From contig NC_079881.1 of the NCBI RefSeq assembly GCF_029227915.1, positions 2,480,001 to 2,544,000 on the forward strand: a stretch of DNA of 64,000 nucleotides. Direction: 5' to 3'. This stretch comes from Hydractinia symbiolongicarpus (Eukaryota > Cnidaria > Hydrozoa > Anthoathecata > Hydractiniidae). Below the pieces are notes generated by a model that saw nothing but the letters and a program-made list of their open reading frames with translations, was not told the DNA's origin and did not search any database. This document shows positions 14,151 to 26,700 of this stretch, in pieces (the first letter of the stretch is position 1; the number at the start of each line of letters is the position of its first letter). The translations under genes and the position numbers were made by a program.

Positions 14151-15440
14151 ATATCAGAAAAATATCGCTAAATACATGTTGGTACGAATATGTGACGCAA
14201 CCGTTGTAACTCAAACGGATTGATACGGCCAAGAAGTTGATGAAATGTAGTTTTTGAGAATGTCTCTATTTCTTCAGCGCGAACTAACGGCTTGGATTGG
14301 TCCCACAGTAAAAGATGACTTATTTATCTTAATTTTTTAATAAAGCGCTACCACAGCGCCCAGTGTAATCGCTGAGTTCCAGCAATCAAGTCAAATTAAG
14401 AAGAATGTTACTTCCTATAGTCAAACTGGCTCATTTATCACATTTATCAGGTCAAAGTCCAAAATCAGTTCAATTAAGTCCCACAGTCAAATGTTTCACT
14501 GTTAAAAAGATGCAACCTAGTAATATCTGAATACTATCGCTAAATACATGTGGGGACGAATATGTGACGCAACAGTTGTAACTCAAACGGATTGATACCG
14601 TTAGAAAGTCAATGAAATGTAGTTTTTGAAACTGTCACTTTTTCTTCAGCGCGCGATAACGGGTAGGATTGATCCCACAGTAAAAAATGACTTTTTTATT
14701 TAAATTTTTTAATAAGGTGTACCACAGCGTCCAATGTAATCGCTGAGTTCCAGCAATCATGTCAAATTAAGAAGAATGTTATTTCTTGTAGTCAAACTGG
14801 CTTATTTATAACATTTATCAGGTCACAGTCCAAAGTTAGTTCAATTAAGTCCCACAGTCAATCGTTTCATTGTTAAAGGCGATGCAACCTAGTAATATCA
14901 GAAAAATATCGCTAAATACATGTTGGTACGAAGATGTGACGCAACCGTTGTAGCTCAAACGGATTGATACGGCCAAGAAGTCGATGAAATGTAGTTTTTG
15001 AGAATGTCTCTATTTCTTCAGCGCGAACTAATGGCTTGGATTGGTCCCACAGTAAAAAATGACATATTTATCTTAATTTTTTAATAAAGCGCTTACACAG
15101 CGCCCAGTGTAATCGCTGAGTTCCAGCAATTAAGTCAAATTAAGAAGAATGTTATTTCTTGTAGTCAAACTGGCTCATTTATCACATTTATAAGGTCAAA
15201 GTCCAAAATCAGTTCAATTAAGTCCCACAGTCAACCGTTTCACTGTTAAAAGCGATGCAACCTAGTATTATCCGAATACTTTCGCTAAGTACATGTTGGT
15301 ACGAATATGTGACGCAACCGTTGTAACTGAAACGGATTTATACCGCTAGAAAGTAAATGAAATGTAGTATTTGAAACTGTTTCTCTTTATTCAGCGCATG
15401 TTAACGGCCAGGATTGGTCCAACAGTAAGAAAAGACTTAT
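14150..15440 (+). repeat. Satellite block A3, matches 1.47-2.40 kb
   Basis: About 14,515-15,440 follows about 1,470-2,400 at a 13,045-bp shift (35 monomers), sharing the gataacgggtaggattgatc variant. The block ends where the monomer with cttaatgtaatcgctgaattc first appears (about 15,475), which marks the change to the next satellite family. No gene is seen. Confidence 0.75.
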
Positions 15441-18400
15441 TTATCTAAATTTTTAAATAAAGCGCTACCACAGAGCTTAATGTAATCGCTGAATTCCAGC
15501 CATCACGTCAAATTAAGAAGAAAGTTATTCCTTGGAGACCAATTGGCTCATCTGTCACATTTATAAGGACATAGTCCAGAGTCAGTTCAATTAATTCCCA
15601 CAGTCACTCGTTTCACTGTTAAAAGCAATACAACTTAGTAAAATTGAAAGAAAATCACTAAATACATGTTGGTACGAATATGTGACGCAACCGTTGTAAC
15701 TCAAACGGATTGACAGCGTTAGAAAGTCAATGAAATGTAGTTTTTGAAACTGTCTCTTTTTCTTCAGAGCGAATTAACGGCTAGTATTGGTCCCACAGTA
15801 AAAACAGACTTATTTATCTTCATTTTTTAACAAAGAGTTACCACAGTGCCCACTGTAATCGCTGAGTTTCAGCAATCAAGTCAAATTAAGAAGAATGTTA
15901 CTTCTTGCAGTCAAACTGGCTCATTTATCACATTCATAAGGTCAAAGTCCAAAATCAGTTCAATTAAGTCCCACAGTCAAATGTTTCAATGTTAAAAGCG
16001 ATGCAACCTAGTAATATCCGAATACTATCGCTAAATACATGTGGGGATGAATATGTGACACAACAGTTGTAACTCAAGCGGATTGATACCGTTAGAAAGT
16101 CAATGAAATGTAGTTTTTGAAACTGTCGCTATTTCTTCAGCGCGCGATAACGGCTAGGATTGGTCCCACAGTAAAAAATGACTTTTTTATTTAAAATTTT
16201 AAATGAAGTGCTACCACAGCGCCCAGCGTAATCGCTGAGTTCCGGCAATCATGTCAAATTAAGAAGAATGTTATTTCTTGGGTCCAGTTGGCTCATTTAT
16301 AACATTTATCAGGTCACAGTCCAAAGTTAGTTCAATTAAGTCCCACAGTCAATCGTTTCACTGTTAAAGGCGATGCAACCTAGTAATATCAGAATACTAT
16401 TGCTAAATACATGTTGATACGAATATGTGACGCAACCGTTGTAACTCAAACGGATTGATACCGCCAAGAAGTCGATGAAATGTAGTTTTTGAGAATGTCT
16501 CTATTTCTTCAGCGCGTGCTAACGACCAGGATTAGTCCCACAGTAAAAAAAGACTTATTTATCTAAATTTTTAAATAAAACGCTACCACAGTGCCCAGTG
16601 CAATCGCTGAGTTCCGGCAATCATGTCAAATTAAGAAGAATGTTATTTCTTGGGTCCAGTTGGCTCATTTATAACATTTATCAGGTCACAGTCCAAAGTT
16701 AGTTCAATTAAGTCCCACAGTCAAACGTTTCACTTTTAAAAGCGATGCAACCTAAAATTATACGAATACTTTCGCTAGGTACATGTTGGTACGAATATGT
16801 GACGCAACCGTTGCAACTCAAACGGATTTATACCGCTAGAAAGTCAATGAAATGTACTATTTGAAACTGTTCCTCTTTATTCAGCGCATGCTAACGGCCA
16901 GGATTGGTCCAACAGTAAGAAAAGACTTATTTATCTAAATTTTTAAATAAAGCGCTACCACAGAGCTTAATGTAATCGCTGAATTCCAGCCATCACGTCA
17001 AATTAAGAAGAAAGTTATTCCTTGCAGACCAATTCGCTCATTTGTCACATTTATAAGGACATAGTCCAGAGTCAGTTCAATTAATTATGTTGGTACGAAT
17101 ATGTGACGCAACCGTTGTAACTAAAACGGATTGACAGCGTTAGAAAGTCATTGAAATGTAGTTTTTGAAACTGTCTCTCTTTCTTCAGAGCGAATTAACG
17201 GCTAGGATTGGTCCCACAGTTAAAACAGACTTATTTATCTTCATTTTTTAACAAAGAGTTACCACAGTGCCCATCGTAATCGCTGAGTTCCAGCAATCAA
17301 GTCAAATTAAGAAGAATGTTACTTCTTGCAGTCAAACTGGCTCATTTATCACATTCATAAGGTCAAAGTCCAAAATCAGTTCAATTAAGTTCACAGTCGA
17401 ATGTTTCAATGTTAAAAGCGATGCAACCTAGTAATATCCGAATACTATCGCTAAATACATGTGGGGACGAATATGTGACGCAACAGTTGTAACTCAAGCG
17501 GATTGATACCGTTAGAAAGTCAATGAAATGTAGTTTTTGAAACTGTCGCTATTTCTTCAGCGCGCGATAACGGCTAGGATTGGTCCCACAGTAAAAAATG
17601 ACTTTTTTATTTAAATTTTTAAATGAAGTGCTACCACAGCGCCCAGCGTAATCGCTGAGTTCCGGCAATCATGTCAAATTAAGAAGAATGTTATTTCTTG
17701 GGTCCAGTTGGCTCATTTATAACATTTATCAGGTCACAGTCCAAAGTTAGTTCAATTAAGTCCCACAGTCAATCGTTTCACTGTTAAAGGCGATGCAACC
17801 TAGTAATATCAGAATACTATCGCTAAATACATGTTGATACGAATATGTGACGCAACCGTTGTAACTCAAACGGATTGATACCGCCAAGAAGTCGATGAAA
17901 TGTAGTTTTTGAGAATGTCTCTATTTCTTCAGCGCGTGCTAACGACCAGGATTAGTCCCACAGTAAAAAAAGACTTATTTATCTAAATTTTTAAATAAAA
18001 CGCTATCACAGTGCCCAGTGCAATCGCTGAGTTCCAGCAATCAAGTCAAATTAAGAAGAATATTACTTCTTGTACTCAAACTGACTCATTTATCACTTTT
18101 ATAAGATCAAAGTTCAAAATCAGTTCAATTAAGTCCCACAGTCAAACGTTTCACTGTTAAAAGCGATGCAACCTAGTATTATACGAATACTTTCGCTAAG
18201 TACATGTTGGTACGAATATGTGACACAACCGTTGCAACTCAAACGGATTTATACCGCTAGAAAGTCAATGAAATGTACTATTTGAAACTGTTCCTCTTTA
18301 TTCAGCGCATGCTAACGGCCAGGATTGGTCCAACAGTAAGAAAAGACTTATTTATCTAAATTTTTAAATAAAGCGCTACCACAGAGCTTAATGTAATCGC

Positions 18401-20785
18401 TGAATTCCTGCCATCACGTCAAATTAAGAAGAAAGTTATTCCTTGCAGACCAATTCGCTCATCTGACACATTTATAAGGACATAGTCCAGAGTCAGTTCA
18501 ATAAATTCCCACAGTCACTCGTTTCACTGTTAAAAGCAATACAACTTAATAAATTGAAAGAAAATCACTAAATACATGTTGGTACGAATATGTGACGCAA
18601 CCGTTGTAACTCAAACGGATTGACAGCGTTAGAAAGTCAATGAAATGTAGTTTTTGAAACTGTCTCTCTTTCTTCAGAGCGAATTAACGGCTAGGATTGG
18701 TCCCACAGTAAAAAATGACTTTTTTATTTAAATTTTTAAATGAAGTGCTACCACAGCGCCCAGCGTAATCGCTGAGTTCCGGCAATCATGTCAAATTAAG
18801 AAGAATGTTACTTCTTGTACTCAAACTGACTCATTTATCACTTTTATAAGATCAAAGTTCAAAATCAGTTCAATTAAGTCCCACAGTCAAACGTTTCACT
18901 GTTAAAAGCGATGCAACCTAGTATTATACGAATACTTTCGCTAAGTACATGTTGGTACGAATATGTGACGCAACCGTTGCAACTCAAACGGATTTATACC
19001 GCTAGAAAGTCAATGAAATGTACTATTTGAAACTGTTCCTTTTTATTCAGCGCATGCTAACGGCCAGGATTGGTCCAACAGTAAGAAAAGACTTATTTAT
19101 CTAAATTTTTAAATAAAGCGCTACCACAGAGCTTAATGTAATCGCTGAATTCCTGCCATCACGTCAAATTAAGAAGAAAATTATTCCTTGCAGACCAATT
19201 CGCTCATCTGTCACATTTATAAGGACATAGTCCAGAGTCAGTTCAATAAATTCCCACAGTCACTCGTTTCACTGTTAAAAGCAATACAACTTAATAAATT
19301 GAAAGAAAATCACTAAATACATGTTGGTACGAATATGTGACGCAACCGTTGTAACTCAAACGGATTGACAGCGTTAGAAAGTCAATGAAATGTAGTTTTT
19401 GAAACTGTCTCTCTTTCTTCAGAGCGAATTAACGGCTAGGATTGTTCCCACAGTAAAAACAGACTTATTTATCTTCATTTTTTAACAAACAGTTACCACA
19501 GTGCCCATCGTAATCGCTGAGTTCCAGCAATCAAGTCAAATTAAGAAGAATGTTACTTCTTGCAGTCAAACTGGCTCATTTATCACATTCATAAGGTCAA
19601 AGTCCAAAATCAGTTCAATTAAGTCCCACAGTCAAATGTTTCACTGTTAAAAGCGATGCAACCTAGTATTATACGAATACTTTCGCTAAGTACATGTTGG
19701 TACGAATATGTGACGCAACCGTTGCAACTCAAACGGATTTATACCGCTAGAAAGTCAATGAAATGTACTATTTGAAACTGTTCCTCTTTATTCAGCGCAT
19801 GCTAACGGCCAGGATTGGTCCAACAGTAAGAAAAGACTTATTTATCTAAATTTTTAAATAAAGCGCTACCACAGAGCTTAATGTAATCGCTGAATTCCTG
19901 CCATCACGTCAAATTAAGAAGAAAGTTATTCCTTGCAGACCAATTCGCTCATCTGTCACATTTATAAGGACATAGTCCAGAGTCAGTTCAATAAATTCCC
20001 ACAGTCACTCGTTTCACTGTTAAAAGCAATACAACTTAATAAATTGAAAGAAAATCACTAAATACATGTTGGTACGAATATGTGACGCAACCGTTGTAAC
20101 TCAAACGGATTGACAGCGTTAGAAAGTCAATGAAATGTAGTTTTTGAAACTGTCTTTCTTTCTTCAGAGCGAATTAACGGCTAGGATTGGTCCCACAGTA
20201 AAAAATGACTTTTTTATTTAAATTTTTAAATGAAGTGCTACCACAGCGCCCAGCGTAATCGCTGAGTTCCGGCAATCATGTCAAATTAAGAAGAATGTTA
20301 CTTCTTGGGTCCAGTTGGCTCATTTATAACATTTATCAGGTCACAGTCCAAAGTTAGTTCAATTAAGTCCCACAGTCAATCGTTTCACTGTTAAAGGCGA
20401 TGCAACCTAGTAATATCAGAATACTATCGCTAAATACATGTTGATACGAATATGTGACGCAACCGTTGTAACTCAAACGGATTGATACCGCCAAGAAGTC
20501 GATGAAATGTAGTTTTTGAGAATGTCTCTATTTCTTCAGCGCGTGCTAACGACCAGGATTAGTCCCACAGTAAAAAAAGACTTATTTATCTAAATTTTTA
20601 AATAAAACGCTATCACAGTGCCCAGTGCAATCGCTGAGTTCCAGCAATCAAGTCAAATTAAGAAGAATGTTACTTCTTGTACTCAAACTGACTCATTTAT
20701 CACTTTTATAAGATCAAAGTTCAAAATCAGTTCAATTAAGTCCCACAGTCAAATGTTTCAATGTTAAAGACGATGCAACCTAGTA
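15440..20785 (+). repeat. Satellite block B, 4-monomer and 2-monomer periods
   Basis: A diagnostic monomer containing aacagtaagaaaagac occurs at 15,421, 16,911, 18,332, 19,077, 19,822, 21,684, 23,175 and 24,294. The steps are 1,490 (4 monomers), 1,421 (4 monomers minus 69 bp), 745, 745 (2 monomers each), 1,862 (5), 1,491 (4) and 1,119 (3). The 69-bp shortfall matches a visible deletion near 17,086. Many monomers carry gaattcc (an EcoRI site) where block A has gagttcc. No gene is seen. Confidence 0.85.
17080..17096 (+). other. Junction of a 69-bp deletion within a satellite monomer
   Basis: The sequence runs ttcaattaattatgttggta. In the sister monomer at about 15,590-15,672, 69 bp (15,597-15,665) lie between the same flanks. 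The 1,421-bp instead of 1,490-bp spacing of flanking landmarks confirms the size independently. Confidence 0.85.
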
Positions 20786-23700
20786 ATATCCGAATACTAT
20801 CGCTAAATACATGTGGGGACGAATATGTGACGCAACAGTTGTAACTCAAGCGGATTGATACCGTTAGAAAGTCAATGAAATGTAGTTTTTGAAACTGTCG
20901 CTATTTCTTCAGCGCGCGATAACGGCTAGTATTGGTCCCACAGTAAAAAATGACTTTTTTATTTAAATTTTTAAATGAAGTGCTACCACAGCGCCCAGCG
21001 TAATCGCTGAGTTCCGGCAATCATGTCAAATTAAGAAGAATGTTATTTCTTGGGTCCAGTTGGCTCATTTATAACATTTATCAGGTCACAGTCCAAAGTT
21101 AGTTCAATTAAGTCCCACAGTCAATCGTTTCACTGTTAAAGGCGATGCAACCTAGTAATATCAGAATACTATCGCTAAATACATGTTGATACGAATATGT
21201 GACGCAACCGTTGTAACTCAAACGGATTGATACCGCCAAGAAGTCGATGAAATGTAGTTTTTGAGAATGTCTCTATTTCTTCAGCGCGTGCTAACGACCA
21301 GGATTAGTCCCACAGTAAAAACAGACTTATTTATCTTCATTTTTTAACAAAGAGTTACCACAGTGTCCACTGTAATCGCTGAGTTCCAGCAATCAAGTCA
21401 AATTAAGAAAAATGTTACTTCTTGTAGTCAAACTAGCTCATTTATCACATTCATAAGGTCAAAGTTCAAAATCAGTTCAATTAAGTCCCACAGTCAAACG
21501 TTTCACTGTTAAAAGCGATGCAACCTAGTATTATACGAATACTTTCGCTAAGTACATGTTGGTACGAATATGTGACGCAACCGTTGAAACTCAAACGGAT
21601 TTATACCGCTAGAAAGTCAATGAAATGTAGTATTTGAAACTGTTCCTCTTTATTCAGCGCATGCCAACGGCCAGGATTGGTCCAACAGTAAGAAAAGACT
21701 TATTTATCTAAATGTTTAAATAAAGCGCTACCACGGAGCTTAATGTAATCGCTGAATTCCAGCCATCACCTCAAATTAAGAAGAAAGTTATTCCTTGGAG
21801 ACCAATTGGCTCATCTGTCACATTTATAAGGACATAGTCTAGAGTCAGTTCAATTAATTCCCACAGTCACTCGTTTCACTGTTAAAAGCAATACAACTTA
21901 GTAAAATTGGAAGAAAATCACTAAATACATGTTGGTACGAATATGTGACGCTACCGTTGTAACTCAAACGGATTGACACCGTTAGAAAGTCAATGAAATG
22001 TAGTTTTTGAAACTGTCTCTCTTTCTTCAGAGCGAATTAACGGCTAGGATTGGTCCCACAGTAAAAACAGACTTATTTATCTTCATTTTTTAACAAAGAG
22101 TTACCACAGTGCCCATCGTAATCGCTGAGTTCCAGCAATCAAGTCAAATTAAGAAGAATGTTACTTCTTGCAGTCAAACTGGCTCATTTATCACATTCAT
22201 AAGGTCAAAGTCCAAAATCAGTTCAATTAAGTCCCACAGTCAAATGTTTCAATGTTAAAGACGATGCAACCTAGTAATATCCGAATACTATCGCTAAATA
22301 CATGTGGGGACGAATATGTGACGCAACAGTTGTAACTCAAGCGGATTGATACCGTTAGAAAGTCAATGAAATGTAGTTTTTGAAACTGTCGCTATTTCTT
22401 CAGCGCGCGATAACGGCTAGGATTGGTCCCACAGTAAAAAATGACTTTTTTATTTAAATTTTTAAATGAAGTGCTACCACAGCGCCCAGCGTAATCGCTG
22501 AGTTCCGGCAATCATGTCAAATTAAGAAGAATGTTATTTCTTGGGTCCAGTTGGCTCATTTATAACATTTATCAGGTCACAGTCCAAAGTTAGTTCAATT
22601 AAGTCCCACAGTCAATCGTTTCACTGTTAAAGGCGATGCAACCTAGTAATATCAGAATACTATCGCTAAATACATGTTGATACGAATATGTGACGCAACC
22701 GTTGTAACTCAAACGGATTGATACCGCCAAGAAGTCGATGAAATGTAGTTTTTGAGAATGTCTCTATTTCTTCAGCGCGTGCTAACGACCAGGATTAGTC
22801 CCACAGTAAAAAAAGACTTATTTATCTAAATTTTTAAATAAAACGCTACCACAGTGCCCAGTGCAATCGCTGAGTTCCAGCAATCAAGTCAAATTAAGAA
22901 GAATGTTACTTCTTGTACTCAAACTGACTCATTTATCACTTTTATAAGATCAAAGTTCAAAATCAGTTCAATTAAGTCCCACAGTCAAACGTTTCACTGT
23001 TAAAAGCGATGCAACCTAGTATTATACGAATACTTTCGCTAAGTACATGTTGGTACGAATATGTGACGCAACCGTTGAAACTCAAACGGATTTATACCGC
23101 TAGAAAGTCAATGAAATGTAGTATTTGAAACTGCTCCTCTTTATTCAGCGCATGCCAACGGCCAGGATTGGTCCAACAGTAAGAAAAGACTTATTTATCT
23201 AAATGTTTAAATAAAGCGCTACCACGGAGCTTAATGTAATCGCTGAATTCCAGCCATCACCTCAAATTAAGAAGAAAGTTATTCCTTGGAGACCAGTTGG
23301 CTCATCTGTCACATTTATAAGGACATAGTCCAGAGTCAGTTCAATTAATTCCCACAGTCACTCGTTTCACTGTTAAAAGCAATACAACTTAGTAAAATTG
23401 GAAGAAAATCACTAAATACATGTTGGTACGAATATGTGACGCTACCGTTGTAACTCAAACGGATTGACACCGTTAGTAAGTCAATGAAATGTAGTTTTTG
23501 AAACTGTCTCTCTTTATTCAGCGCGAATTAACGGCTAGGATTGGTCCCACAGTAAAAACAGACTTATTTATCTTCATTTTTTAACAAAGAGTTACCACAG
23601 TGCCCACTGTAATCGCTGAGTTTCAGCAATCAAGTCAAATTAAGAAGAATGTTACTTCTTGTAATCAAACTGGCTCATTTATCACATTCATAAGGTCAAA

Positions 23701-26700
23701 GTCCAAAATCAGTTCAATTAAGTCCCACAGTCAAATGTTTCAATGTTAAAAGCGATGCAACCTAGTAATATCCGAATACTATCGCTAAATACATGTGGGG
23801 ACGAATATGTGACGCAACAGTTGTAACTCAAGCGGATTGATACCGTTAGAAAGTCAATGAAATGTTGTTTTAGAAACTGTCGCTATTTCTTCAGCGCGTG
23901 CTAACGGCCAGGATTAGTCCCACAGTAAAAAAAGACTTACTTATCTAAATTTTTAAATAAAGCACTACCACAGCGCCAAGTGTAATCGCTGAATTCCAGC
24001 AATCATGTCGAATTAAGAAAAATGTTATTCCTTGGTGGCCAATTGGCTCATTTATCGCATTTACAAGGTCACAGTCCAGAATCAGTTCAATTAAGTCCCA
24101 CAGTCAATCATTTCACTGTTAAAAGCGATGCAACTTAGTCACATCGGAAAAAAATCATTAAATACATGTTGGTACGAATATGTGACGCAACAGTTGTAAC
24201 TCAAACGGATTAACACCTTTAGAAAGTCAATGAAATGTAGTTTTTAAATCTGTTCCTCTTTATTCAGCGCATGCTAACGGCCAGGATTGGTCCAACAGTA
24301 AGAAAAGACTTATTTATCTAAATTTTTAAATAAAGCGCTACCACAATGCTTAATGCAATCGCGTAATTCCAGCCATCACATCAAATTAAGAAGAAAGTTA
24401 TTCCTTGGAGACCAATTGGCTTATCTGTCACATTTATAAAGATATAGTCCAGAGTCAGTTCAATTAATTCCCACAGTCACTCGTTTCACTGTTAAAAGCA
24501 ATACAACTTAGTAAAATTGGAAGAAAATCACTAAATACATGTTGGTACGAATATGTGACGCAACCGTTGTAACTCAAACGAATTGACACCGTTAGAAAGT
24601 CAATGAATTGTAGTTTTTGAAACTGTCTCTCTTTGTTCAGCGCGAATTAACGGCTAGGATTGGTCACACAGTAAAAACAGACTTATTTATCTTCATTTTT
24701 TAACAAAGAGTTACCACACTGTAATCGCTGAGTTCCAGCAATCAAGTCAAATTAAGAAAAATGTTACTTCTTGTAGTCAAGCTGGCGCATTTATCACATT
24801 CATAAGGTCAAAGTCCAAAATCAGTTCAATTATGTCCCACAGTCAAATGTTTCAAAGTTAAAAGCGATACAACCTAGTAATATCCGAATACAATCGCTAA
24901 ATACATGTGGGGACGAATATGTGACGCAACAGTTGTAACTCAAGCGGATTGATACCGTTGTAAAGTCAATGAAATGTAGTTTTTGAAACTGTCTCTCTTT
25001 CTTCAGCGCGAATTAACGGCTAGGATTGGTCCCACAGTAAAAACAGACATATTTATCTTCATTTTTTAACAAAGAGTTACCACACTGACCACTGTAATCG
25101 CTGAGTTCCAGCAATCAAGTCAAATTAAGAAGAATGTTACTTCTTGTAGTCAAACTGGCTCATTTATCATATTCATAAGGTCAAAGTCCAAAATCAGTTC
25201 AATTAAGTCCCACAGTCAAACGTTTCACTGTTAAAAGCGATGCAACCTAGTATTATACGAATACTTTCGCTAAGTACATGTTGGGACGAATATGTGACGC
25301 AACAGTTGTAACTCAAGCGCATTGATACCATTAGAGAGTCAATGAAATGTAGTTTTTGAAGCTGTCGCTATTTCTTCAGCGCGTGCTAACGGCCAGTATT
25401 AGTCCCACAGTAAAAAAAGACTTATTTATCTAAATTTTTAAATAAAGCACTACCACAGAGACTAGTGTACTCGCTGAATTCCAGCAATCATGTCGAATTA
25501 AGAAGAATGTTATTCCTTGGAGCCCAATTGGCTCATTTATCGCATTTACAAGGTCACAGTCCAGAATCAGTTCAATTAATTCCCAGAGTCAATCGTTTCA
25601 ATGTTAAAAGCGATACAACTTAGAAATAACGGAAAAAAATCACTAAATACATGTTGATATGAGTATGTGACGCAATCCTTCTAACTCAAACGAATGACAC
25701 CGTTAGAAAGTCAATGAAATGTAGTTTTTGAAACTGTCTCTATTTTTTCAGCGCGAACTAACAGCTGGTATTGGTCCCACAGTAAAAAATGACTTATTTA
25801 ACTTAATTTTTAAATAAAACTCTACCACAGCGCCCAGTGCTATAGCTGAGTTCCAGCAATCAAGTCAAATTAGGAAGAATGTTACTTCCTCTAATCAAAC
25901 CGGCTCATTTATCACATTTATAAGGTCAAAGTCCAAAATCAGTTCAATTAAGTCCCACAGTCAAACGTTTCGCTGTTAAAAACGATGCAACCTAGTAATA
26001 TCCGAATACTATCGCTAAATACATGTTGGTACGAATATGTGACGCAGCCGTTGTAACTCAAACGGATTGATACCGGCGCGAACTAACGGCTGGGATTGGT
26101 TCCACAGTAAAAAATGACTTATTTAACTTAATTTTTAAATAAAACTCTACCACAGCGCCCAGTGGTATCGCTGAGTTCCAGCAATCAAGCCAAATTAGGA
26201 AGAATGTTACTTCCTGTAATCAAACTGGCTCATTTATCACATTTATAAGGTCAAAGTCCAAAATCAGTTCAATTAAGTCCCACAGTCAAACGTTTCGCTG
26301 TTAAAAACGATGCAACCTAGTAATATCCGAATACTATCGCTAAATACATGTTGGTACGAATATGTGACGCAACCGTTGTAACTCAAACGGATTGATACCG
26401 GCAAGAAGTCAATGAAATGTAGTTTTTGAGAATGTCTCTATTTCTTCAGCGCGAACTAATGGCTGGGATTGGTCCCACAGTAAAAAATGACTTATTTAAC
26501 TTAATTTTTAAATAAAACTTTACCACAGCGCCCAGTGCTATCGCTGAGTTCCAGCAATCAAGTCAAATTAGGAAGAATGTTACTTCCTGTAATCAAACTG
26601 GCTCATTTATCATATTTATGAGGTCAAAGTCCAAAATCAGTTCAATTAAGTCCCACAGTCAAACTTTTCACTGTTAAAAGCGATGCAACCTAGTAATATC

